64,000 bases of DNA from Allobosea sp. LC85 (GTDB lineage Bacteria; Pseudomonadota; Alphaproteobacteria; Rhizobiales; Beijerinckiaceae): NCBI RefSeq assembly GCF_000735605.1, contig NZ_JPKG01000022.1:1-64000 (forward strand). Direction: 5' to 3'. A program made the position numbers and the translations under genes. Every line of letters begins with the position of its first letter. Within the stretch, counting starts at the first letter, position 1. Positions 8,835 through 16,655 of the stretch are shown here, one piece after another. Below the pieces are notes generated by a model. It was not told the origin of the DNA. It worked only from the letters and a program-made list of their open reading frames with translations, and did not search any database.

Positions 8835-9458
8835 TTACGAGGCGTTGGCCGGAGCGGTCCGGGCCGCTGCGACCAGGGCGTGCGTCATGTGTCGCAGCAG
8901 CGATGTCGCGTCGCCCTCGGCCAGGATCTGCGAACTGACGAAGGCCCCGTTGATGAGCACCAGCAACTGGGTCGCCAGCACCTCGGGATGCTTGATCTGC
9001 AGCTGCTCGGCGATGGCCCGCAGGCGGCGGTGCAACTGCTGCTTATGCGTCTTGGCCACGAGCCGGGCAGGGTGGTCCTCGTCCGGGAACTCCGCAGCGA
9101 CGTTGATCTGGGGGCAGCCGCGATAATGCGGCCGGCCGACGCGCTCGCCGATCCAGCCCATCTGGGCGTCGAGCTCGGCTTCGCCATCGTCTGAGTGGCG
9201 CGCCGCCACGTCATCCCAGCACGCCCAGAAATCCTCGTCCTCCCGCTGCAGGAATGCGGCGATGAGCTCGTCCTTCGTGCGGAAGTGACGGTAGAGGCTC
9301 GTCTTGGCGACGCCGGCCGCTTCGATGATCACATCGACGCCGACCGCGCGGACGCCGCGCCGGTAGAACAGGTCGGAGGCGGTTGCGAGCAGCCGTTCGC
9401 GCATGTCGACCTGGCCCGTGTCCTCGCCCGGCCGCTGGTCCTTTGGCTCCGTCCGCAT
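8835..9458 (-). CDS. TetR/AcrR-family repressor
   Basis: A 207-residue TetR regulator. The helix-turn-helix lies at about residues 20-66, with FYRRGVRAVGVDVIIEAAGVAKTSLYRHF as the recognition region; the C-terminal half is the ligand-binding bundle. The ATG at 9458 has a strong GAGAGGAG site; the 58 additional upstream codons run through the operator and are not coding. It is divergent from the NAD(P)-binding protein at 9564 across a perfect inverted repeat, so it most likely represses itself and that gene. The effector is unknown. Confidence 0.88.
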   Translation of the reverse strand: MRTEPKDQRPGEDTGQVDMRERLLATASDLFYRRGVRAVGVDVIIEAAGVAKTSLYRHFRTKDELIAAFLQREDEDFWACWDDVAARHSDDGEAELDAQMGWIGERVGRPHYRGCPQINVAAEFPDEDHPARLVAKTHKQQLHRRLRAIAEQLQIKHPEVLATQLLVLINGAFVSSQILAEGDATSLLRHMTHALVAAARTAPANAS

Positions 9459-9508
9459 GCGCTGCTCTCCTCTCACGAAGTGATGATAGCAGTTCTCCGC
9501 TTGACACG

Positions 9509-9551
9509 CTACAGACCTGTCTGTACCCAAAAGAAACAGACAGGTCTGTAG
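9509..9551. promoter_or_regulatory. TetR operator pair between divergent genes
   Basis: CTACAGACCTGTCTGT (9509-9524) is repeated as its exact reverse complement at 9536-9551, separated by 11 nt. Each arm is itself a dyad, ACAGAC-nn-GTCTGT, so two TetR dimers could bind with centres 27 bp apart. A TTGACA -35-like hexamer begins at 9501 on the plus strand, so a bound repressor would cover the promoter. Confidence 0.82.
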
Positions 9552-9563
9552 CGCGAGGGCATC

Positions 9564-10589
9564 ATGAGCGATCGGTTTGACGGGGCAGGGGTCAGCAAGC
9601 CTGCCATTGCGGTCTACGGGGCCGCCGGACATACGGGCCGTTTCGTGATCAGGGAGCTGTTGCGACGCGGCTTCTCGGCCATCGCGATCGGGCGCGATGC
9701 GGAAAAGCTCGCGGCGGCCGATTTTCCGGCCGACGTCAGGCGAGAGGTCGCAGCGCTTGCGGACTCCACTTCGCTCGCCCGCGCCCTCACCGGAGCGTCG
9801 GCGCTGATCAACTGCGCCGGCCCGTTCCTCGACACGGCCGAATTCCTGGTCCCGGCCGCCATGCAGGCGCGCATCCCCTATCTCGACGTGACGGCCGAGC
9901 AGCCTAGCGCCCGGGCGACCTTCGAGCGTTATTCCTCAGCCGCGGAAGAGGCCGGCGTCGCCGTCATTCCGGCCATGGGCTTCTATGGCGGCCTGAGCGA
10001 CCTGCTGGTGACGGCGGCGATGGGCGACTGGAGCCGCGCCGACGAGGCGCGCATCGCGATCGCGCTCGACAGCTGGCATCCGACCGAGGGGACGCGGGTG
10101 ACGGGGCAGCGCAACACGGCAAGGCGGGTGACGATCGCGGAGGGCAGGCTGCAGCATCTGCCCGATCCGGCTCCGAACACGGTCTGGCCCTTCGCCGACC
10201 CCTTCGGCGCGCAGGAGATGGTCGAGCTGCCCTTCACCGAAGCGATCCTGATCGGGAGCCATCTTCAGCTGTCGGAACTCCACAGCTACCTGAACACGGC
10301 GCCGTTGCGTGATCTGCGTGACGTCGCCACACCCGCGCCGGTCGCGGCCGACGCGTCCGGGCGCTCGGCGCAGAGATTCCTCGTCGAGGTCGAAATCCGC
10401 CAGGGGAATACCGTGCGGCGGGCGGTGGCCCGGGGCCAGGACATCTATGCCATCACCGCGCCCCTGGTGGTCGAAGCCGTCGAGCGGATCCTGAACAGCG
10501 AAAAGCAACGGGGCGGCGTCTTCGCTCCGGGCGCACTCTTCGACGCAAGGGACTTCCTGGCGGCGCTCGCTCCCGACCTGTCGTCCTGA
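9564..10589 (+). CDS. Saccharopine dehydrogenase-like NAD(P)-binding protein
   Basis: A 341-residue protein with an N-terminal Rossmann fold (AVYGAAGHTGRFVIRELLRRG, residues 16-36) of the saccharopine dehydrogenase / trans-acting enoyl reductase group, followed by LINCAGPFL and DVTAEQP motifs. RBS GCGAGGGC precedes the ATG. It is the only gene on its side of the TetR operator and ends at a strong hairpin, so it is probably a single-gene target of that repressor. The reaction is not known; homologues are mostly uncharacterised oxidoreductases. Confidence 0.75.
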   Translation: MSDRFDGAGVSKPAIAVYGAAGHTGRFVIRELLRRGFSAIAIGRDAEKLAAADFPADVRREVAALADSTSLARALTGASALINCAGPFLDTAEFLVPAAMQARIPYLDVTAEQPSARATFERYSSAAEEAGVAVIPAMGFYGGLSDLLVTAAMGDWSRADEARIAIALDSWHPTEGTRVTGQRNTARRVTIAEGRLQHLPDPAPNTVWPFADPFGAQEMVELPFTEAILIGSHLQLSELHSYLNTAPLRDLRDVATPAPVAADASGRSAQRFLVEVEIRQGNTVRRAVARGQDIYAITAPLVVEAVERILNSEKQRGGVFAPGALFDARDFLAALAPDLSS

Positions 10590-10600
10590 TCATTGGGGCG

Positions 10601-10631
10601 CAGCAGGATCGCCATGGAGGCGGTCCTGCTG
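10601..10631. terminator. Hairpin downstream of the saccharopine dehydrogenase-like gene
   Basis: CAGCAGGATCGCC and GGCGGTCCTGCTG form a 13-bp stem with one G-T pair and a 5-nt loop, 11 bp after the stop codon. There is no real T-run after it, so it is either a Rho-assisted or weak intrinsic terminator. The following 240 bases to 10873 hold no gene; a 13-nt direct repeat CCGCACGGATGGT occurs at 10704 and 10721. Confidence 0.55.
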
Positions 10632-10873
10632 ATCTTGTCGCCAGCTGTCCTCGCTGCTCGGGAGGTGACGACGAGGCTTTGGAAGGTCACGTCACGACGC
10701 TTGCCGCACGGATGGTCTTTCCGCACGGATGGTATTGACGCGACCCACCGCCCCACAGAGGGGTGAGAAATCCATTTTCTGTTTTAGCTGAATGGATTCG
10801 TTGAAGGTCTTGATTCGTTTTCTGATCCGGCAGGTTCAGCAGATCACCGCGAGGTCCCTTGAGAGATGCCTGC

Positions 10874-11299
10874 CTATTTCGGGCAAAGTCTGTAGTTGGT
10901 ACCGCTGGTGTCGGACGCGCTGTAATAGCGCTTGAGGCGGCCATCGGGTTCCTTGGACAGGGTCGCGGAAGCCTGTCCCGTCGAGACCGGGCTGGCACAG
11001 CCGAGCGACAGGGTGTCGCGATCGCCGACGCGTTTGACTGACCCGATCCTGCAGGTGGCAAAGGGCGTTTTGATGCGGTCGCCGTTGATGATGAAGGCCG
11101 ACACGAAAAGATCGGGCGGGCTCTTGAAGACCATTCCGTTTCGGCTCGTGGAGAAAACCTCTTCACAGGCCGTGCCGTCTGCCAGCCAGGCTCCCTGATA
11201 GGCCGCGAACCGGCCTTCAGCCGCCGAGCCATGCGAGACCAGGGCTGTTGCGGCGACAAGGCCGGCGATGGCTGCACTTGCGTAAGAGGCGATAGGCAT
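10874..11299 (-). CDS. Small secreted protein of unknown function
   Basis: A 141-residue protein with a clear Sec signal peptide (hydrophobic residues 7-21, likely cleavage near HGSAA, residue 27). The mature part is about 114 residues, with four Cys (45, 83, 101, 139) that could form two disulfides. I do not recognise a family. The ATG at 11299 has GGGGGAA nearby; longer versions of the frame run into non-coding sequence. It stands alone between convergent and unrelated genes. A periplasmic protein is the most that can be said. Confidence 0.6.
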   Translation of the reverse strand: MPIASYASAAIAGLVAATALVSHGSAAEGRFAAYQGAWLADGTACEEVFSTSRNGMVFKSPPDLFVSAFIINGDRIKTPFATCRIGSVKRVGDRDTLSLGCASPVSTGQASATLSKEPDGRLKRYYSASDTSGTNYRLCPK

Positions 11300-11606
11300 C
11301 CGTTCCCCCACTGCTCGACTTTCGCGAACTATAGCGGGACTTTCATCCGCCCGTCGATGCTGTGAATCTGGATTTCCGGCCCCGTAACCGGCATTCGTGG
11401 CGTGCCGCCACGGCTGGACGCGCTTGTCGTCATGGCCGGCGCCACTGCATGCCAAGTCCATGCCGGCACTATCCATGCCGGCTCCATATGACAGGATCTC
11501 GGTTGTCGTCAGTGCGGCGAACGCCATGGACCGATCATGGCATTCGGGTGTTGGCCGAGGCCGCCGGGATTTCGCCGCGGCCCCGGGCCTGTCATCTCGA
11601 GAGCCC

Positions 11607-12116
11607 TCAGCCCTGCCGGCGCTCGAAGATCGCCGAATTTCCGTCGTGCTCGCGGACCTCGACCGATTCCAGCCAGACCCGCTCACCGATCTGATTGGCG
11701 AGCCAGGCCGCAACATGGTCGAACGTGTAGCGAGCGGTCGCTTCGCAGCCGACTGCGGGCATGATCCGCAGGTCGACAAGCCCCTTGTCGGCCAGCCCCT
11801 GGAACGCGTCGAGATGCGGGTCATCGGACGCGACGATCATCGTGTGGTCGAACATGTGCTTCAACCAGGTCTTGATCTCCTTCATCCCGCCGAAATCGAA
11901 GCACCAGTTGCGCTCGTCGAGCTCGTGGGTGGCGAAGACGAATTTGAAGGACAGCGCATAACCGTGGACCAGGCTGCAATGCGAATGCGTGGCGCGCCAT
12001 TGGCGGAAGCAGCAGGAAAGGCCTTCGGTGAAGTCATAGGTCTTGGTGGATCGATAGACATCCCGGTGAACGATTCGCACAGGCCTGTGGTCCTGCATCA
12101 TTGCCACGCTATCCAT
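11607..12116 (-). CDS. 6-pyruvoyl/6-carboxy-tetrahydropterin synthase-like protein with altered metal site
   Basis: A 169-residue member of the PTPS/QueD fold. Recognisable are C47-SLV-H51-G-Y53 (canonical CxxxHGH), the FDFGGMK stretch, FDH at 89-91, GCEATARY (canonical PTxE region) and VRE at 153-155. Two of the three usual zinc histidines are replaced: the HGH second His is Tyr53, and the position of the N-terminal FSAAH His is Phe37 in LSCCF. An HSHC cluster (H44, H46) could supply other ligands. It starts 12 bp after folE on the same strand, so it should act on dihydroneopterin triphosphate made by FolE. The product (pterin or queuosine precursor, or something else) is open. Other in-frame ATGs lie at codons 6 and 7. 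Confidence 0.75.
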   Translation of the reverse strand: MDSVAMMQDHRPVRIVHRDVYRSTKTYDFTEGLSCCFRQWRATHSHCSLVHGYALSFKFVFATHELDERNWCFDFGGMKEIKTWLKHMFDHTMIVASDDPHLDAFQGLADKGLVDLRIMPAVGCEATARYTFDHVAAWLANQIGERVWLESVEVREHDGNSAIFERRQG

Positions 12117-12128
12117 TGATTTGGGGTC

Positions 12129-12794
12129 CTAAAGGCGTTCCAGGGATGTGCATTCCTGGATGAATTCGGCCTTGTATGAGGCGTTCGTGGCAAATTCGCC
12201 GTAGAATGAGCTGTTCACCATGCGGCTGGCATGGCTGGCCCGAACGCCGCGATGGGTCTTGCACATGTGGACAGCGCTGATCCTCACCGCCAGGCCGCGG
12301 GGATTGGTTGTCTCGACGATATGCTGCTCGATCTGCTTGACCAGCTCCTCCTGGATCTGGAGGCGGGCGGCGAAGTGCTGAATGATGCGATCATATTTCG
12401 ACAGGCCGATGATCTTGCCTTCCGGCGACGGCAGGACGCCGATGAAGGCCACGCCATAGATCGGCATCAGGTGATGGGCGCAGGTCGAGCGCACATCGAT
12501 CGGACCGGTGACGATCAACTGGTCGTAGCTGGTGGCATTGTCGAATTCGGTGATCTTCGGCGGCGCGTTGTAGCGGCCGTGGAGGAGTTCCTCGACGAAC
12601 ATCTTGGCGACCCGGGCCGGTGTGTCGCGGGTGTTATGGTCGTTCTGGTGATCGATCTGCAGAATATCGAACAGCTCTTCGATCTTCTTGGCGGCCGCGT
12701 TTCGCATTGCCGTCCGTTCGGTCTTGTCCAGGTAGCCCTCGACGGCGTGGTTTCCGAGGCGGGCTGAGTTGGGTAGGCTATTCGCTCGTGACAT
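12129..12794 (-). CDS. folE: GTP cyclohydrolase I
   Basis: A 221-residue FolE converting GTP to 7,8-dihydroneopterin triphosphate and formate. Zinc ligands are visible in STCAHHLMP (Cys and His) and in HMCKTHRGV (second Cys); the latter departs from the usual MCMxxRGV wording. The QEELVKQIEQHI helix and the C-terminal NASYKAEFIQ strand are typical. The start at 12794 is an ATG; a GTG at 12887 would add 31 low-complexity residues. The PTPS-like gene follows at once, so the pair may be a dedicated pterin branch rather than housekeeping folate synthesis. Confidence 0.88.
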   Translation of the reverse strand: MSRANSLPNSARLGNHAVEGYLDKTERTAMRNAAAKKIEELFDILQIDHQNDHNTRDTPARVAKMFVEELLHGRYNAPPKITEFDNATSYDQLIVTGPIDVRSTCAHHLMPIYGVAFIGVLPSPEGKIIGLSKYDRIIQHFAARLQIQEELVKQIEQHIVETTNPRGLAVRISAVHMCKTHRGVRASHASRMVNSSFYGEFATNASYKAEFIQECTSLERL

Positions 12795-12977
12795 GTCGCA
12801 TCCAGATGCCTTCGTGGGCGATGGGGGTCGCGCGTGGGTCGGGTTCAGTACGTCGAAAACATTTGGGAATTCGGAGGAGTCTTGCACAATTATATCAACA
12901 ATTTAATGGATTTCCGCTTTAGAGGTTTTTAAGGGCCAGCTCTTAAGATTTCGAGCTAGGTCGATCGGGAGCCCCTC

Positions 12978-13502
12978 ATGTCTATAGACACATTGCGACG
13001 TGGAATCACCCTGGGCGCGATCTCGTCCATTGGTCTGCTTATGGCTCGGTCGGTCAGCGCCCAGACTTTGGCCGCTCCGACGGACAAGGTCATCCTGACG
13101 ATATCCGGAAAGATCTCGGTGACCAATAGCGCCGATGCCGCACAGTTCGATCGCGCCGCGATCGAAGCGATGGGGCTCATGACAATCGAGACGAACACCC
13201 CGTGGTACTCCGGACCGCAGAAATTCGAGGGCATCTCGCTCGATAAACTGATGAAATCGGTCGGCGCCAAGGGCGACACCGTTCAAGCGATCGCGCTCAA
13301 CGACTATACGACAGAAATACCGCTTGAGGACTTCGCGAAGTACAACGTCATTCTGGCGCTCAGGCGCAACGGCGAATACATGCCGATTCGTGACAAGGGC
13401 CCGCTGTTCATCGTCTATCCCTATGATAGCAACCCTGAGTTGCGCAGTCAGAAGTTCTACAGCCGCTCTGCCTGGCAGGTTTCAAAGTTGATTGTCCGCT
13501 AG
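12978..13502 (+). CDS. Secreted molybdopterin-oxidoreductase-fold protein lacking cysteine
   Basis: A 174-residue protein with a signal peptide (residues 1-28, ending SVSAQ) followed by a short version of the sulfite-oxidase-type molybdopterin-binding fold (TPWYSGPQKFEGISLDKLM, then ALNDYTTEIPLEDF and a C-terminal RSAWQVSKLIV). There is no Cys at all, so the molybdenum-ligating residue of true enzymes is missing. It is more likely a sensor or binding protein than an oxidoreductase. RBS GGGAGCC. It precedes the GGDEF/EAL gene by 59 bp in the same direction, an arrangement that suggests a periplasmic input for that membrane protein. Confidence 0.7.
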   Translation: MSIDTLRRGITLGAISSIGLLMARSVSAQTLAAPTDKVILTISGKISVTNSADAAQFDRAAIEAMGLMTIETNTPWYSGPQKFEGISLDKLMKSVGAKGDTVQAIALNDYTTEIPLEDFAKYNVILALRRNGEYMPIRDKGPLFIVYPYDSNPELRSQKFYSRSAWQVSKLIVR

Positions 13503-13561
13503 GGACAGGGTAGGTAACGACAACTATTTAGCATCTGCGGGAGAATCTGCCGGATCAACTC

Positions 13562-15958
13562 ATGCTGAAGATGCGAAAAATAGAAACCTTGCTCGGGGCC
13601 GTTCTTGTCGGCCTCGTTTTGTCTGCATTGTATGTATCAAGTCTTATCGTCGAACAGCAGAACCTCATCCGGCAGACCGCGCGCTACAATGTAACCTGGC
13701 TCGCAAGCCAGTCCGTCGTCGAACTTCAGCGCTTCCAGGAACGGGTCGCCAGCTTCAGCATACCCTCCAGCAAGGTCGATGCCGACGAGGTGGCGCTGCG
13801 CTATCAGATCCTGCTCAACCGCCTCAGCCTGCTCAGCTCCGGCGACTTCGAGGATTTCGTCAATCAGAGTGCCGATCGGCGCGCGACCGTCGAAGAATTC
13901 CGCCACGCCTTGACCGATATCGAGCCATGGGTCGAGAATCTCACCCCGGAGAATGCTGCCCGGATCCGCGCTCGGCTGGCCCCTTTCGACCAGAAGATGT
14001 CGAGCCTCGCGGCCGCGGCCAATCGCACGTCCGGCGATCAGGTCGACGGCGATCAACGCGAATTGCTGAGTCTGCACTGGTTCTTCTCCGGCATCATCGT
14101 GACGCTCGTACTGATGTCGCTTGGCCTGGTTCTGCTGCTTCATTTTCGCAACCGCCTGCTCAATCATGCCCATCGCGAGATGCATGCGCTCACGGATGGA
14201 CTCAAGGAGGCGAAGGGCGAACTCGAGCAGGCCAATGAGGACATTTCCAGCAAGAACGACAGCCTGAAGACTCAAAACGAGATGCTGGTGCTGCGCGACA
14301 TCGAGCTGCGGACACAGAACCAGCGCTTCGATGCGGCCTTGAACAACATGTCGCAGGGATTGCTGCTGGTTGACGGCGAGCATCGCCTGATCGTCTGCAA
14401 CGAGCGCTATCGCCAGATGTTCGAATTGCCGGCGACGAGCACCAAGCCCGGAGCGAGCCTGACGACTGTGGCTGACGAGCGCTTCGCTGCTATGCTCGCC
14501 CATCAAAAGGCAATCGCGTCCGGACCACGCTCGGCGACATTCTCGTTCGAGCTTGCCGCCGGCACTGTCTGCTCCGTGTCGCAACAGCCGATGCCCGACG
14601 GTGGCTGGGTTGCGACCTATGAGGACGTGACCGAACGCCGGCGATCGGAGGAACGCATTGCCTATATGGCGCATCATGATGCGTTGACGGACTTGCCCAA
14701 CCGCGCCCAGTTTCGCGAACATCTGGAGCGCGCGCTCGATCAGCATCGCGGCGAGGCGAGCAGTTTCGCGGTGCTCTATCTGGACCTCGATCGGTTCAAG
14801 ACCGTCAATGACACGCTCGGTCACGAACTGGGCGATGCCCTGTTGAAAGCCGTCAGCGTGCGATTGAAGAAGGCGGTCCGGGGCAGCGATATCGTCTCTC
14901 GCTTCGGCGGCGACGAATTCGCTGTCCTGTGTCGCGGACGCCCCGATCTCGACGAGCTTCGCCGGATCGCCGGGCGTATCGTCGAGCGCATGGGTCAGCC
15001 TTTTCGTATCGGTGGCCGCGACATCAGGATCGGGACCTGCGTCGGCATCGCGCTGGCCGTCAAGGATGGCAGCGATTGCGATTCGCTGCTGCGCCATGCC
15101 GACATGGCGATGTACGCGGCGAAAAACACCGGGAGGGGAACCTACTGCTTCTATGAAGCCCCCATGGAAGAGCAGATCGATGCGCGGCGCGCGCTCGAAG
15201 ATGCGCTGCGTCGGGCGCTTCAGGAAAACCAGCTGGAGGTTTACTACCAGCCCATCGTCAATCTGAAACGGATGGAGATCGTCAGTTTCGAGGCGCTGCT
15301 GCGCTGGACCCATCCGGTCCGAGGCGCGATCTCGCCAGCGGAATTCATTCCGGTCGCCGAGGAAACCGGCCTCATCGTGGCGATAGGAGAATGGGTGCTG
15401 CGGCGCGCCTGCGCCGATGCCGCGCAATGGCCAAACGGCACGCGGGTGTCGGTCAATCTTTCGGCCGTCCAGCTCCGCAACGACGACTTCGCGCAGATCG
15501 TGTTCAGCGCACTGGCTGCCACCCAGTTGCCGGCTCATCAGCTCGAACTGGAGATCACCGAATCCGTGCTGCTTCAGGACAGCGATGCGACGCTCGCCGT
15601 GCTTCACCAATTGCGTGGATTCGGCATCCGCACCTGCATGGACGATTTCGGCACCGGCTTCTCCTCGCTCAGCTACCTGCGCAGCTTCCCCTTCGACAAG
15701 ATCAAGATTGACCGGTCCTTCGTCAAAGACATGGATGTGCAAGAGGATTGCCGCGCCATCGTCACCTCGATCGCCCATCTCGGGCAGAGCCTGAACATGA
15801 CGACCACCGCCGAGGGCGTTGAAACCCGGGAACAGCTGGAGGCCGTCATGGCGGTCGGTTGCACCGAGGTGCAGGGCTATTATTTCGGGCCTCCGACGCC
15901 CGCTGCGGACGTCGCGCAGGTCTTTTCGCGTCTTGAGAAGATGCGCCTCGCGGCCTGA
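13562..15958 (+). CDS. Membrane-bound bifunctional diguanylate cyclase/phosphodiesterase
   Basis: A 798-residue c-di-GMP enzyme. Transmembrane helices at about 8-30 and 173-195 frame a periplasmic helical domain of about 140 residues. A coiled coil (205-250) and a PAS-like domain (255-360) follow. The GGDEF domain carries an intact GGDEF (449-453) preceded at the right spacing by an RxxD inhibitory site (RGSD, 440-443). The EAL domain has EAL (577-579), DDFGTG (694-699), KIDRSF and AEGVE, so both activities look possible. The protein upstream may be its periplasmic partner. The start codon has a weak ribosome site; an ATG three codons later is an alternative. Confidence 0.92.
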   Translation: MLKMRKIETLLGAVLVGLVLSALYVSSLIVEQQNLIRQTARYNVTWLASQSVVELQRFQERVASFSIPSSKVDADEVALRYQILLNRLSLLSSGDFEDFVNQSADRRATVEEFRHALTDIEPWVENLTPENAARIRARLAPFDQKMSSLAAAANRTSGDQVDGDQRELLSLHWFFSGIIVTLVLMSLGLVLLLHFRNRLLNHAHREMHALTDGLKEAKGELEQANEDISSKNDSLKTQNEMLVLRDIELRTQNQRFDAALNNMSQGLLLVDGEHRLIVCNERYRQMFELPATSTKPGASLTTVADERFAAMLAHQKAIASGPRSATFSFELAAGTVCSVSQQPMPDGGWVATYEDVTERRRSEERIAYMAHHDALTDLPNRAQFREHLERALDQHRGEASSFAVLYLDLDRFKTVNDTLGHELGDALLKAVSVRLKKAVRGSDIVSRFGGDEFAVLCRGRPDLDELRRIAGRIVERMGQPFRIGGRDIRIGTCVGIALAVKDGSDCDSLLRHADMAMYAAKNTGRGTYCFYEAPMEEQIDARRALEDALRRALQENQLEVYYQPIVNLKRMEIVSFEALLRWTHPVRGAISPAEFIPVAEETGLIVAIGEWVLRRACADAAQWPNGTRVSVNLSAVQLRNDDFAQIVFSALAATQLPAHQLELEITESVLLQDSDATLAVLHQLRGFGIRTCMDDFGTGFSSLSYLRSFPFDKIKIDRSFVKDMDVQEDCRAIVTSIAHLGQSLNMTTTAEGVETREQLEAVMAVGCTEVQGYYFGPPTPAADVAQVFSRLEKMRLAA

Positions 15959-16655
15959 CGGCGGCCACGGCCTGTCTCTCACATTCGCTCCGTCGGGGCG
16001 GACACGGCCATCGGCTCGGGTGACCCGAGCTGCCGGCAGCGATGTGCGGAACGGCCTGCAGCCCTGGTTTCGCCCGTCGCCTGCCGAGGGCTCCTGATCG
16101 GCCACATGGCGCGCGTTTCGCAGGGATGAAATCATGAATCCCTTCAAATGCTAACGACTGTTCACATGACGCGGCCGTGGCCGTCTGGTCCCGTCCGGGC
16201 GTTCTGGTAAGACCGGGATGCCGCAGCGGCAGGTTCCTGCTTCGTGCTCGCGGTGGTGATGGTCATGGAGGCTCCGCCGGAGGGCGGAGCACGGGCGATG
16301 AGCCCGGGAGGGAGCGCTGCTTGCCTGGCGTACCGACGATACTCACCCGGGCGAAGGTTTCGACCATTCGCGAGGCATGCCGGCGAGGGGCCTGCTCGGC
16401 GTGATCGTGGAAGCCGCTCCCGAGATTTCCCGACACTTGGTCGGCTGCTTGTCACCCCGCGCCTCCGGCGCGGCTGCGCGACAAGCGCCGGACTGGGAAC
16501 GAACGGCGGCGCGAGACGGTGCTCGCTGCCGATCTGATGTGATTTTTGGCCGACAGCGCCCTGACTGGCGCTGATTGAGACGACAGGGGTGGCCTCGCCA
16601 GCGGGGTTGCCAAGGGACTGAGGCGCTTGGCGCCTGGGGGGATTCGGGCTTCGCC
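15959..16655 (+). other. Long gene-free stretch, probable structured leader of the autotransporter gene
   Basis: Nearly 700 bases contain no convincing gene on either strand. Hairpins are visible: GCTCCGCC/GGCGGAGC at 16271-16290, CAGCGCC/GGCGCTG at 16554-16573 and AGGCGC/GCGCCT at 16621-16635, the last ending 20 nt before the autotransporter start codon. The region around 16130-16170 is locally more AT-rich and could hold a promoter, but no clear -35/-10 pair was identified. Confidence 0.4.

Noticed and set aside
11300..11606. Short plus-strand frames between the small secreted protein and the PTPS-like gene
   Set aside because: Repetitive low-complexity translations and no start signals; nothing supportable in this 307-bp gap.
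13637..16147. 836-codon minus-strand frame opposite the GGDEF/EAL gene
   Set aside because: The plus strand encodes a protein with all catalytic motifs; the antisense frame is a high-GC shadow.
16271..16290. GCTCCGCC/GGCGGAGC hairpin as terminator of the GGDEF/EAL gene
   Set aside because: It lies over 300 bp after the stop and has no T-run; recorded only as structure.
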